Part shown: piece after piece, positions 37,601-40,351 of the stretch
How the letters are laid out: the number at the start of each line of letters is the position of its first letter
Numbering within the stretch: the stretch's first letter is position 1
Origin: Betaproteobacteria bacterium
GTDB lineage: Bacteria; Pseudomonadota; Gammaproteobacteria; Burkholderiales; WYBJ01
Assembly (NCBI GenBank): GCA_009377585.1
Contig: WHTS01000015.1
Span: 1 to 64,000 of the forward strand
Length of the DNA stretch: 64,000 nucleotides
Reading direction: 5' to 3'
Made by a program: the position numbers and the translations under genes
Notes under the pieces: model-generated
The model's database searches: none
What the model saw: the letters and a program-made list of their open reading frames with translations, nothing else
Told to the model about the DNA's origin: nothing

Positions 37601-39420
37601 CGGAGCCGCTGAGCGTCGAGACCGACGAAGATACGAGCGCCGTCATTGACCTGGCCGCGGCGGTGAACGACATCGATACGGGTGCGGCAGCGCTTTCGAT
37701 CGAGATCGTCACCGCGCCCGCGCACGGCGCGCTCTCGGCAAACGCGGACGGCACGTTCACGTATACGCCGGATGTGAACTACTTCGGGTCGGACGCTTTC
37801 ACCTACCGGGCGAGCGATGGCAGCCTCGCGTCCGACGTGGCGAGCGTCGGAGTATCGGTCGCACCCGTCAACGATGCGCCCGTGGCCGATGACGAAAGCT
37901 ACGTGCTGTTCGAAGGCCAGGCGCTCAACGTGGCCGCGAGCGAAGGCGTGCTCGCCGGCGACATCGATCCGGACGGCGATGCGCTGAGCGTCTCGTTCTT
38001 CACCGATCCGCAGCATGGCACGGTGCAGGTGTTCGACGACGGTTCGTTCATCTACACGCCGCAGGCCGGCTTCCAGGGCAGCGACGGCTTCAGCTACCGC
38101 GTCATGGACGGTTTCGGCGGCGAGGCGGTCGGCACGGTCGCGCTCGAGGTGCAGCCGGTCGAGGGACCGCTGCAGGTCGTCTCGTTCGATCCGGACTGCA
38201 ACAGCTTTGCCGTGCGCTTCAACGACAGTTTCGATCCGAGCGTAATAAGTCTGTACGTCAGCGCACCCGACGTGATCGTGCGCGGAGCGGCCTCCGGAGT
38301 AATCGCGGGCTCGCTCATCCACGACGCCGACGGCAAAGGCTTCCGGTTCCTGAAGAACGGCAGCCCATTCGCGTCGGATGCCTACACGGTGACGCTCGAG
38401 AGCGGCCCATCCGCCTTCACCCATACCACCCGCGGCGATCTCGACGGCGACGTTGACGATGCGGCGGGCGGCGACTACATCACGACGTTCTCGGTGGCGC
38501 CGCCGACCGCGATCAAGGTCGGTCTACCCGATTTCATGCGCGGGCCGGGGCAGGACGTGGACGTCCCCGCGGCGCTCGGGCAGGGCTTACCGCTCACGCT
38601 CACCAGCGCGGGCGAGGTCACCTCGGTGGTGCTGGAGATCGCATACGACCCGGCGTATCTGGAGATCGTCGGGGCCGAAGCAGCGGCGGGCCTGCCCGCA
38701 GGCAGCACTGTCGTCTTCGATACTACCCAGCCCGGGCTTGCACGCATCCGTATCGAAACATCGACGACGATCGCCGCAGGCACGGTGACGCTGCTCAGCC
38801 TGGAAGCGCACGTGCCGCTCGCGGCAACCTACGAGGCGCGCCATTACATCGACATAGGAGCGGTCGAGATCAACGGCCAGCTGGTCGAATGCGCCGACGA
38901 CGATGCGTTCCACCTGGTCGGGTACCTGGGGGATGCAAACGCGAGCGAAGCATACGAGATCGAGGACGTGCAGCTCATCCTGAAGATTCCGGGGCGAGCC
39001 GCGAACGGCTTCCCGGCCTGGGCCGACATCAATCCGCTGATGGTGGCCGATATCGACGAAAACCGCTTCATCACAGCGGCCGATGCGGCGCGCGTCAATC
39101 TGGAGCGATCGGGGATGGATCGGCCGGAGATTCCGCCGCTGCCGGATCGCGCCCTGGTCGAGGCCGCTCGTGCGGCGCAGCTCGTCCTGGATGCCGAGCC
39201 GTTTTCCGCTGTGCGCATGGGCGGCGAGGAGGCCGACAAGGTCAAGACGCTCGATGTGCCGTTCATCGACTTCCGTGCAGCCGGTCCTTTGGGCGCCTCG
39301 TTGCCCGAAAGCGCGCAATGGAAGCGCGTTTTCGTCACCGAGGGGGCGAGCGGGAAGAATCCGAACAGCATGCTCAAGGTGACGCTGCCGGTGGCGCCGG
39401 CTGCGACGGCCGTGATCTGA
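10660..39420 (+). CDS. Giant LEPR-XLL multidomain exported protein (9,586 aa) with CARDB, cadherin-like, cohesin, dockerin and metallopeptidase-like modules
   Basis: One frame of 28.8 kb encodes about 1 MDa. Domains by approximate residue: LEPR-XLL motif (ETLEPRILLSADPL, 47-64); metzincin-like site HEIGHLRGEQH (211-221); strand-loop repeat array (275-1515); 19 CARDB-like beta-sandwich repeats (1535-3990); PPC-like (3993-4098); IPT/TIG (4099-4190); unassigned (4192-4750); beta-propeller (4934-5170); nine He_PIG/cadherin-like repeats (5396-6257); RHS-type beta segment (6456-6740); dockerin-like loops (6834-6894); Ig-like and second IPT domains (6894-7504); second propeller (7511-7967); peptidoglycan-binding-like plus LAS/MepA-like peptidase with HKGGLDIDF and NHFHAYV (about 8096-8467); second HExxH site, HELGHVFGYAD (8594-8604); three cadherin-like repeats (8881-9168); cohesin-like (9284-9424); dockerin-like (9423-9486). 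The Shine-Dalgarno GGGGAGG lies eight bases before the ATG. No RTX repeats, C-terminal anchor or dedicated secretion genes were seen. The role is inferred to be a surface adhesin or scaffold. Confidence 0.9.
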   Translation: MNRRAHGNNRLERQRGWWRNPFPSSVRLLDRLVSHAIRTLGKTQPRRAVFETLEPRILLSADPLQETGDAALTSSLTENDAGGLSVSYDEPAIRLALDQGPMATDHGAAPAGDAVLRNVAELDALLTEAAARMKYESSPRIEIADLAGPYLAQSAGDCIRLDIDATGYGWFIDPTPADDDEFAYDAARDQWIARADGAAAGKVDLLSTLMHEIGHLRGEQHATSHAPTGDVMQAYLGPGLRGFHEGGFDPIARNGDTATRTLSMPMSHAEVEALTITPTVTWTGTSGSWETASNWSTGLVPTANDDVLIDTAGTTHTISIQSGAAARTLLSNENIVLQSGSLTIGAEAEVNGALTLNGGTLGGAGAVVLTGTFNVTGQSSLSGPGTLRTQGTATVNLAGGQTFLSINAGRTWVNEGELTVAGDDWIYFGYTSGGTNTLTNAAGATLNLSSTNAAPLNFYTGTAVLNNEGVLNLTVPGSHAIQSSIAFHNTGTVNVDAGTLSIDGDGTDSGQYAVASGATLDFGGGTRNLNAGTNITGLGTLAVSGATLNVNTELDIGTTGAAVHVSSGTLNVNTAQSITNLDLSGGTVGGSAALSVTGTFDVTGHSFLSGPGVFTTEGVSTVNLSGGQTFLSLNAGRTWVNEGELTVAGDDWIYFGYTSGGTNTLTNAAGATLNLSSTNATPLNFYTGTAVLNNAGTLNLTVPGTHAISGSIAFHNTGTVNVDAGTLSIDGSGTDSGQYAIDLGMILAFRSGTRNLNENTSVTGLGTLAVTGGTVNVNSTLAIPTLNLSGGTLSGNGELIVTEVFDATGHGFLSGPGTFRTQGTATVNLAGGQTFLSINAGKTWVNEGELTVAGDDSIYFGYTSGGTNTLTNAAGATLNLSSTNATPLNFYTGTAVLNNAGTLNLTVPGTHAISGSIAFHNTGTVNVDTGTLSIDGGGTDSGHYLVASGATLDFGGGTRNLNAGTNITGLGTLAVTGATLNVNTELDIGTTGAAVHVSSGMLSVNTAQSITNLDLSGGTVGGSAALSVTGTFDVTGHSFLSGPGVFATEGVSTVNLSGGQTFLSLNAGKTWVNEGELTVAGDDAIYFGYSSGGTNTLTNAAGATLNLSSTTATPLNFYTGTAVLNNAGTLNLTVPGTHAIAGSITFHHTGTVNVDAGTLSIDGGGTDSGQYAVASEATLGFGGGTRNLGAGTNVTGSGMLAVTGATVNANNLLEIAKTGTGLHVGSGALNIGAGVLSGQLVAATISGGALNFDTADPVILPNVVMSGGTLGGTGDITVTGTFDVTGHSFLSGPGVFATEGVSTVNLSGGQTFLSLNAGKTWVNEGELTVAGDDAIYFGYSSGGTNTLTNAAGATLNLSSTTATPLNFYTGTAVLNNAGTLNLTVPGTHAIAGSITFHHTGTVNVDAGTLSYANSLANAGTVSVAAGARLSVVGNLMTSEQSTIRVGLANASTFGVVAATGSASLAGTLAVSLEGGYQPLLGEIFDVLTYASRTGAFSVLRGESPDAQVDFSVDTATDPGVLKVTNVTVSTVQPGTDLVPSDFGVAAGSELQSGNTVTVQWTIGNAGSVAAATAWTDRLVVRNLGTNEVLADLQVPYDVAIEGALPGGGSIQRQATFTLPPGNRGAGNLSFTLTLDVANSVTETNPQGLAEINNALAANLASALAPYPDLVVTDVTPTPAAGWLPGDTVSLTWKTRNDGDAPTTGSWTETVRVRNLTTGQTLLTLDVPYDAAASGDIGAGEVRDRTVSLVLPAGASGRIEFTVSADSASQLFENNPADTAETNNAAASVVLSAPDLIVDELAASTTAPVTGDLITITWDDVNTGNTPLAGGWFDRIRVVNQTTNTALHDEHVRFDLPAGTTLAPGRALARTYSFRLSDGSAGVGNLQIQVTADQNASGAGAVVEANAAGNAETNNSADIDVVATLASYSDLTVSDVAVNPELGWQPGDAVTVSWKTHNQGGKATSGSWTETLRVRNLATGQTLFTMAVPYDAAVSGAIDPGASRDRDTTLIWPDGTHALGLFEFTVTTDSNAQVFEHNASGTGETNNTAQRSLVSAPDLQVVNLSAQAPAPQAGGTIVLSWNDLNAGNAAPSGGWSDRIVVQNLTTNETLVEALLPFVPFAGSNGSAPGAGESRPRSFSLTLPDGTRGTGQIEIQVTTDAGALVPEVDASGAGAEGNNTAILTLTSAAVAYPDLRVSDLQSPVSARGGDDVLLTWTVTNAGAVAAAQGWSDRIILSDDATIGDADDITLGTFLRPNGLAPGTAYTTSHSVEIPDRIAGAWFLSVVADALGQVAEPDTRADNTLTPPVPIALSAPFADLQLEVATAPAEIIEGASATVLWRVVNRGDSATDMSQWKDALYLSADEVIDASDLLLGQFQHDGVLALGASYTTSATITAPTGMPGTYRFLMLIDSVGQVYEGAFEGNNAGATLNPTQIRITPAPDLEVQSVEGPLEAVTGAQVAVTWTVGNTGEAQAQSPWTDRIYLSADETLTGAVQIGALTITEPLADTGSYTRTLNVTLPDRPDGSYRLIVVSDAANQVFEQGRETNNRSSAAIAIRHSDLTVASVSVPPAPTSGDAIEIGWRIENAGTDAAEGTWLDRVYLTLNGQVDSQAREFGTVEHAGPLAAGATYDGALQVTLPVDLSGSYQIVVVSDVANAVHEFGFEQNNHRAAALEIALAPYADLQIVQATGPSGELIADPARITVTWTVANEGTGAGFAAEWNDTVVASADAVLGNADDIMLGQFRHSGGLAAGVEYERSETFFLPPGFTGRYTLFVRTDAAEEVFENGLEANHAPAAAAPLDIMPIAYADLAISDVTAAATAKSGGPLSVSWKVTNEGIGRTDASRWYDQVIVSRDPAGTQIVTSEAFEHLGVLGDGERYERDIDIDLPEGITGTVYVTVSTAGPFEFLYTDNNRGLAGPVTVTLAPSVDLRVNDIVAPAAAFEGDEIEISWTVVNDGEVTALERWSDSIILRRAGGAALPVILGSFVYDRGLEPGKSYTRTERLRLPSKLEGAWQVEVTTDVANVVYEHAAAANNNILLDDAALAVDLKPRPDLQVATITAPASVSSGGTVQVSFTVFNRGSVATTNPRWQDNAYLSLDDKIGGDDILIGSIQNGSALESGQGYSSQTGTAVVPLRFRGDGFIIVQADASASIEEYPSQFEANNTRAVAIHVEPVPLADLLTSEVVAPVQGLYGQEIEVRYRVTNEGSAQTDKATWTDTIWLARDKTRPNPGGNGAILLGSVTHEGRLERDESYLVTTRVRVPSVIESGLYYITPWTDAYDAVFEDTLASNINPDDPNEFDNNNYKARAIDIIGNPIPPLPDLVVASVTTDGPASADVPLIVTWVVENTGEGDAADWIDTVWLSDQSDMNAPNAKTWALGSFQRVSALGSLEAYTNTQTFELSPAAKGQYVIVKADTAFIPSVQETDENNNTTVVSAAVATPPADLRVTSITSQPVNYSGEKTRITWTVVNEGGAVWGGSRLWTDTVFISPDPTFIPSRATPLGTFVHALGDGLAHGESYTQDVEVTLPAGIGGDFFLYVFADGSSGEDLSGGINTFSLGYYGVHVWEELNGANALRSEIPVIYREPDLQVTAITVADGEIGSGDTVPVTVTISNLGTRATRQFSWLDRLYLSEDPSLDPTDLALGEFKRFAPLEAGASYNLNTTVRMPEGASGPFYLIAYADSDVEGSTGAGAPAPTEVSGVRLRHDAVPEFRDEGNNISVRAIDIVLRPAADLRVSTVIAPQRVLVGQTLDVSYTVTNAGPGPTPPDQTNWEDRIYLSADPFLDLNADRYLDRVRHTGALANGASYQVQHAIRLPRDIIGDYYVFVVTDPTRSGALRGAVYEGTSETNNATPSVQPVLIELPPPSDLEVSDIDVAGVLTAGETVNVAFTVVNSSDFAAEGTWVDAVYISADSEWDIGDRLIGKVEHSGGLAPQMSYTAQLSAALPPLREGQYRLIVRTDVLNEVYEGAAAALDELNNTTPSPDPITVQVPELHLGVPLAATLSPGQVRLYKIEVGQNETLQVSLTTTQQLASNEIFIRYGEVPDGFVFDAAFENPLQADQVATIPSTQAGVYYVFVRGQSGPTPNAPITLTARTLPFSITGVTPDQGGDSKWVTMRIHGARFQQDAIVKLVRPGVEEIEPSRYEVIDATTIIATFDFTGRDRALYDVKVINPDGAEAIVPYRYLVERALPIDVTIGLGGPRVLPAGSSGLYGVSLQSLTNVDTPYVYFEFGAPEIGVNAEIFGLPFVSFNSNVRGAPDGQREDVPWASLDSEVNTTGFMMAPGYALDVVADGYVGMSFSVLTYAGLKEMLDRDPVALRRTLTDALPKPYFEVDPQTGLTPFEALMTHLEDHITTAEEILDDCDPLYIPFRFNVMAAATPMTRAEFVERQSGEALRLREAILADPTANAVLVNLAADADTWVASYLAALEDSGLLRPENEAPPIRLDPKVVSRLGVLASGVLVGAGGEQFVTNSSLIAFFEKLHAWYGDEPGKMAIIDHYDLRESEECPPYEIPVPASPLFEDYDLGLSHGTYFQAFNVFSPWMGLPATGALPEFASVAASNELSALTFSELLNQAIAGAQAASITGPQGFGESQFVPALESLPYTISFENAADSSTWANEIRIVTQLDEGLNPRSFRLGGIKIGDINVSVPTDRASFQGDFDLRNSKGFVLRVSAGIDTATATATWLLQAIDPLTGEVLADPTRGLLGPNNAQGRGAASVSYSAAAAFGAQTSNELRAQASIFFDTAAPVETHEIVHLLDAEAPETSLTATPVATGRADYEVRWQAADDPFGSGVKHTTVYVAEDGGDWKIWLRQTNETFGIYEGREGHSYEFLALSTDNAGNRERPPADTAAPDDGSRPNLGTLFQVGSTTQDIGDPPPPSADPSTNPLFVEAEQGVPSPDPLNASEFADTLKPFTTTAFGTGIPQSHADIGPLALLVRPDGTVIASGGFNRGQLYLFDQDGGEAGNPFAQLDEPIFDLALDKTGRLWASTGGGELVELDATTGEILGRHGESITQAIAADPATGKLYVSSGDGVEIFDPSNNSFTHFSDLRVDDLAFAPTGELWGTTWPKRGDVVKFDQLGQPHAMLRLDTPVDSIAFGAAGSALENLLFISNHTEIGRPHLAALVMVDLTTLRTVDVAVGGPQAETLAAMPDGRLLIANSHQIDVLAPVIAPMVIQVNPPDEAIVPLPLASVRVTFDQDMAAVEASRPESVVNPANYRLTVEGGAEVAIKEVRYDIAARTATLLFDPLGGGIYTLTVEPTVRSRVGLELAEPYVTQFVAVEDFSAFVQIDFERTRSDRLDGTVSYDLRVTNVGDFDLLTPLKLVLDPARYFQGLPAGTFDTAADGLWLIDLDAGLPNARLQPGESTVTQTVTFSNPGSQRAAIGHGIYALPYPNTAPVFDSNPITQATLGAEYRYDANASDPDGVAVSHLLLEGPQGMALDPGTGLLVWTPPAGITAQVSVVLRAYDTRGGHATQAFAIDVAGGNRAPVVNEIPAEVIGAESQRIQIGLTASDPDGDALTYFADHLPPGAIFDHEARVIDWTPGYDAAGIYSDVQLLVTDGINTVTRSFTLVIEPRNAPPTLTGPADRTIREGDPVRFQLGAQDLDNDVLRFFTNYPIAGSFLDPNTGEFEWVPGFTQAGTYAISFGVTDEVNVTQKVVTLTVTNVNAPPVFDALGDWSLFEGETLAFRPFAFDPDNPGFAPRDRVGTQLTPQEGTDPSVTYAVSGLPPGATFDAETISFRWTPDFDAADDYVVRFVATDDGNGTGTPRSATIDVPIHVRNANRAPVAQVIDNIAVDRGAVVDLELAFPDPDGNPVVLSAAGLPRFAALTSNGDGTGLLHIAPEADDRGDYVVTITATDDGDGPKAQLSASRQFVITANSPAEAPRLQYTGDKVALVGQKLEFFVRATDLDQDLLTFAAENLPAGATLVPAVQYGTARFEWTPTAADHGTHTLTFKVHDDGNAGAGTPAEDTQTIDIVVRDTNAAPILLPVGNLTVAEGSLLEVQLEVLDTDGDPITFSAANLPPAATLDPITGLLRYAPNLLAEGSYLDVILTASDGQASSQETIRIDVSRTNQAPILAGIPPLGGQEDQLLGFFLVASDFDGDAIVFRATSPLPQGVHFDVSNGHFEWKPNFDQAGEYVLTFEAADAAGAKDALAVAVRIDDVNRAPVVTLADHRVLLGEELRFTIGGSDPDKSETLTFAADGLPEGASLHAQTGVFFWRPGPGQAGDHLVLVNLSDGKTTTVKPLVIRASVEPVAPDVTIELTPSFPAFPGQSVTVTVLADSFSAIATRSLTVDGQAVALDERGRAVVTPSAPGQIVLIAQATDVDGFTATVERLIKVRDPADTTAPTVSLSTALTAALIRTAVDVIGTVADQNLDAWSLEIARAGSNAFMPLAGGSSAPGADAVLAELDPCTFANGFYRLRLSATDIAGRSAVFELLVEIASADKVGRYARTETDFSAVLAGHTIDFVRRYDSLSADVAGSFGNGWQLALRDVDFATDVASAISPIRVDSRVYLTLPDGQRGGFTFAPVLHEGQGYKWHAPTWVADPGIGWTLESIGAKLLRAGDRFYDLETGAPYNPVGMEPARAQFMLTAPDGTRYRLNAADGITQIEFADGMVLQVSDSGIVAQGGEALRFRLDATGRIARAIAPDGTQFVYSYDAAGHLVGARNLQSGESSRYAYEAGGKGRLMLASGPSGGAVIDYAAGAAVSTVTADLGTALRYLATPHTGSMGARESAHFSLVVRESEIAAAAGGAALIGVVLEAEPGSTLAPAIPRIEGLDPIASGVDATRAFALFRIDTAGLKLVSLAGANASTDGGYSLKIFAIGDANRDAIVDALDVDILAAASDTTEGDPGYVEAADFNFDGSVDAVDRQLLFQALGYSPNRPPTITTPNVKTHVGLPATGRLDGLLNDPEGDSVFVRVIGTSHGSAQLASDGRSVQFIPEAGFSGIASFTLVADDGYGASQPGIISVNISDAPLERIHVELPNFLWIGDELVFDVTGDFSDEVGVLLPVSYLSITSTNPGIIGITADGALRAFAEGYSIVEISAQGRSRIAAVNAFPRFPDTGEQDAGEALPTLPQLALFPHAVTVAAGRGTRQLLIKTSDGVDLAVPSAGTIYIVANPDVVSVSDSGLVTGLLPGFSEITVINGGASEVVMVAVDAPDPSGSAVGAQGGVVGNDEVSIAIAPGDLDHEVPVTVQRLALDALPVALPDLFTGLGAFELDLAGQTLDTPAQLALRPAAAAAPGTPVEIMLLTKLPEADGSFRDLWLLVESGVVDDHGMVRTSSPPYPGIHVSGTYSIVQAQSTRRLIASPGIDTAAIFIQSAGSAYGVAAGSLPMPVPQSDAFTVVVRVYGSGGYSEQVTAVAANSDLDAISIDLAPPAVNYTTHTPRISSVQVDPGASGTTLLISGENFAVPGMAGIVVPEVTLEIKQAGQTTPLVVPVPGSNVVANSLTVNLPANVPLALAELTLVRKITVAGVGPGGVLNSSSQVFRSQPFKITQASSSVVVGASAAAVEILSPEGGQRLFSIPLNNGAQVERRGSVVVTADGTRAYAALKSGGVAVIDLLTYRDIHHVKVLAGFSSLPVFDAMTVDPAGRYLYAAAGADQIYVIDIVRAMSDPFNAAEQVITLTSSDPFSGITGLAISADGRRMYVTAARTQLYRAGAEPGWYEGGRTAGSILVINVDPLDRPVSGEPPDARGWRQQIAEIDPAPSGSSESGVYPTGIVATPNPHRLMFANMLDNTNGVMRLVIEDDNPASFSATVEAIETIIDHPRRIDLSIHNPRAIAVLPDFSFAFVLDYGQPVFPLSFNATSTADLDTREWGAKVGVIKDPFGPSPEYLGATTPVPYGFADRLALSIDGKLLYAAYRGVNTELTFDVEQLVLAATSTSEFIRERNPLDRLDVNLDGIADYNINRPGVILPGVTGLATAGIPGGSTVLAATPTKLFGDVVEVDLASLLGAPAGATFFLLPDTFLNGTVATVRYAGLTLADQRERVMQSLDGRLFPGSATFETSGTFYLLPTVDPAQVRGLRPGERLAPSVARGVVGWVSADGTTFERGLIEVPLSEGSAATPGFTSMTLSSSVGDPDENPANRPLDVYRVQQRLRYFGYPGWGGQVENPSAAAIATRTGSLGSPPYPGRSAGQIDFKLTGRAQPDRTVGTRQYDDPFVEAIKLFQAAIFTTGANRSDRGNPYRENLGYGGALAGGLVDAQTRSWLNATNAPQWRNIDLASPYYRFAGWFANSAAFTPLGDNEAYGTTWAIDLIERATSGQSNRSGHRVIAVSNFYGDTIGTMFHSTHKGGLDIDFMVDGNEAENWTGLRVIDIDSTLASLTRISTLTNSPDATINALAIAVDASIEAKKQFYTAEFSAITDQNVIDLIAEIGEASIVRLHDDERRLVEDMVDFEQAATALGLQVYLGISYTTIERIVEEIAGQAVNNEGGHRNHFHAYVFRDATYMPVPAPAPLLADGLSGSALNPAENLQAVPDDLLDQAMDAWGGIVDAGIAAASGIHVAISDLDSGVLAMTMATQSAGPWSILVDRDAAGLGWFVDSTPGLNEEFAPAAGTTLDAAAGSVADGRYDLLTVLAHELGHVFGYADEPRIGGRESIMTADLAPGIRRLPAAASLLPQEVSSADPPAGVTSSAAIAGEFETPALALQPVDDVIAATGEDLVDRGSLPGALLLSDALDSTVSMTATATGVQNGTFSVASPDQSGFGWSVRGSAEVSNGTGVLREDPRLVSRLTQTVIVPTGAVGLAFDLLDADFDALGGGPVDAFEFALLDAATMASVSGEVGLTHSDAALNIQADGRIYRSTGVSLIGIAGDTLSAAIASPITVTLDLAGLDAGQALTLYFDLLGFGSTGSAVTIDNVRFLTEGGNTAPVAEDDTADVAEDGSVAIDVLANDADAEGDALTVEIVTGPEYGSAIIEDDGTVTYTPQANFFGADTFAYRLFDDQASSNVATVAIDVSAVNDAPSAEPLSVETDEDTSAVIDLAAAVNDIDTGAAALSIEIVTAPAHGALSANADGTFTYTPDVNYFGSDAFTYRASDGSLASDVASVGVSVAPVNDAPVADDESYVLFEGQALNVAASEGVLAGDIDPDGDALSVSFFTDPQHGTVQVFDDGSFIYTPQAGFQGSDGFSYRVMDGFGGEAVGTVALEVQPVEGPLQVVSFDPDCNSFAVRFNDSFDPSVISLYVSAPDVIVRGAASGVIAGSLIHDADGKGFRFLKNGSPFASDAYTVTLESGPSAFTHTTRGDLDGDVDDAAGGDYITTFSVAPPTAIKVGLPDFMRGPGQDVDVPAALGQGLPLTLTSAGEVTSVVLEIAYDPAYLEIVGAEAAAGLPAGSTVVFDTTQPGLARIRIETSTTIAAGTVTLLSLEAHVPLAATYEARHYIDIGAVEINGQLVECADDDAFHLVGYLGDANASEAYEIEDVQLILKIPGRAANGFPAWADINPLMVADIDENRFITAADAARVNLERSGMDRPEIPPLPDRALVEAARAAQLVLDAEPFSAVRMGGEEADKVKTLDVPFIDFRAAGPLGASLPESAQWKRVFVTEGASGKNPNSMLKVTLPVAPAATAVI
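13741..14135 (+). repeat. Perfect 395-bp direct repeat, copy A
   Basis: Base-by-base comparison shows identity with 14491-14885, including synonymous positions. The flanking repeat units have diverged, which marks this as a recent duplication or gene conversion inside the giant gene. Confidence 0.9.
14491..14885 (+). repeat. Perfect 395-bp direct repeat, copy B
   Basis: Identical to 13741-14135 at a 750-bp (250-codon) offset. Recombination between the copies would add or delete 250 residues without changing frame. Confidence 0.9.
15262..22635 (+). repeat. Nineteen CARDB-like domain repeats in the giant gene
   Basis: Units start with (Y/A/P)-x-DLxVxxV and contain G-D-x-V-x-(V/L)-x-W-x-V-x-N-x-G, a W-x-D-x-(I/V) strand and a terminal NN pair. 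Starts were seen near 15262, 15655, 16033, 16438, 16825, 17227, 17602, 17975, 18328, 18694, 19078, 19438, 19810, 20190, 20619, 20988, 21415, 21853 and 22255. Unit length is about 350-440 bp, and copies are clearly diverged. Confidence 0.85.
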
Positions 39421-39468
39421 GCACTTGTTCACGCTTCGAGAATGAGCTTGGCGTCGGGAATTTTTACA

Positions 39469-39487
39469 CTGCAACAAGTGGTTGCAG
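39469..39487. other. Small hairpin between giant gene and cohesin gene
   Basis: CTGCAAC and GTTGCAG form a 7-bp stem around AAGTG about 50 bp after the giant gene. A T-run precedes rather than follows the stem on the plus strand, so it is not a standard intrinsic terminator. It could attenuate or separate expression of the two genes. Confidence 0.35.
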
Positions 39488-39589
39488 AGCCTTTAGGCCA
39501 GTTGCATACTGGCGGAACGCAAGCGCGCAGCAGGCAATCTGCGCCGCGATCGATGCGCGAGTATCGATGGATGCCCCGAGGGAGATGAA

Positions 39590-40252
39590 GTGAAAGCAAA
39601 ACTGCGCTATGCAATCGGCATTGGGCTCACGGTCATAAGCGCGACGGTAGCGGCGTCGCCGATCTTCAGTGTATCCGCTGGCAGTGGGTTTCGCGGCGAT
39701 CCCATTGTGGTTTCGCTGAAAGACCTGACCACTGATGGATCCACCGACGGGCTGATCGGAGCAACGGTGTTCGTTACGTTCCAGCCCGATCGGCTGAAGT
39801 ATGTTTCATCGAGCTATGGCGATCTTCAGTTGTTGGGGGATATTTTCGAGATCGACGTCAATCAAGTACTTGGCAGCGCGACGCTGGGTATCTTTTCGAG
39901 TGGCATCGAGCAGGATCCGAATAGCGGTACATTGCTCGATGTGAGCTTCGAAATTCTGGGCGACGCACCGTTCGGACCGACGCCGGTCAGTTTCCGCTGT
40001 GTGCCCTTTGATCCTCTAATAGATGTGGGAGCGGTGACCGATCAGGATTCCGCCAACAGCCTTTGCCGGCCGTTGGATCCTTTTACCGGGGCAATGTCGC
40101 TCGATTACGCGATTCCGCCGACCACCGGAGACGTCAACGTGCTTGCGCAGACGGCGCAGGTGCCGGTATCGGGCACCACATCGCTCGCACTACTCGGTCT
40201 CGGGCTCATGGCCTGGATGCGGCGCAAGCAGGTCAAGGACTCGGTATCCTAG
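39590..40252 (+). CDS. Secreted cohesin-like protein with PEP-CTERM-like sorting tail
   Basis: The 220-residue precursor has a signal peptide (MKAKLRYAIGIGLTVISATVAASP). A cohesin-type beta-sandwich follows (FSVSAGSGFRGDPIVVSL, GATVFVTFQPDRLKYVS, GTLLDVSFEIL, about residues 25-165). The C-terminal tripartite signal VPVSGTTSLALLGLGLMAW plus MRRKQ resembles PEP-CTERM, although the Pro-Glu-Pro is degenerate. Such tails are removed by exosortase, and the protein is then exported to the surface or the exopolysaccharide matrix. The start is GTG with a GAGGGAG ribosome site six bases upstream. It lies 169 bp behind the giant gene, which itself carries dockerin-like modules, so a binding partnership is plausible but unproven. 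No exosortase gene is in the window. Confidence 0.75.
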   Translation: MKAKLRYAIGIGLTVISATVAASPIFSVSAGSGFRGDPIVVSLKDLTTDGSTDGLIGATVFVTFQPDRLKYVSSSYGDLQLLGDIFEIDVNQVLGSATLGIFSSGIEQDPNSGTLLDVSFEILGDAPFGPTPVSFRCVPFDPLIDVGAVTDQDSANSLCRPLDPFTGAMSLDYAIPPTTGDVNVLAQTAQVPVSGTTSLALLGLGLMAWMRRKQVKDSVS

Positions 40253-40351
40253 GGTTAGCTACGAGTCCGGCCGTTCCCACCACTGCGTTGAATTCGGCGC
40301 CGACCGCGTCGGCACGCAAGCGCCGGTGCGTGTCGTGAGTCTCATGATCGT

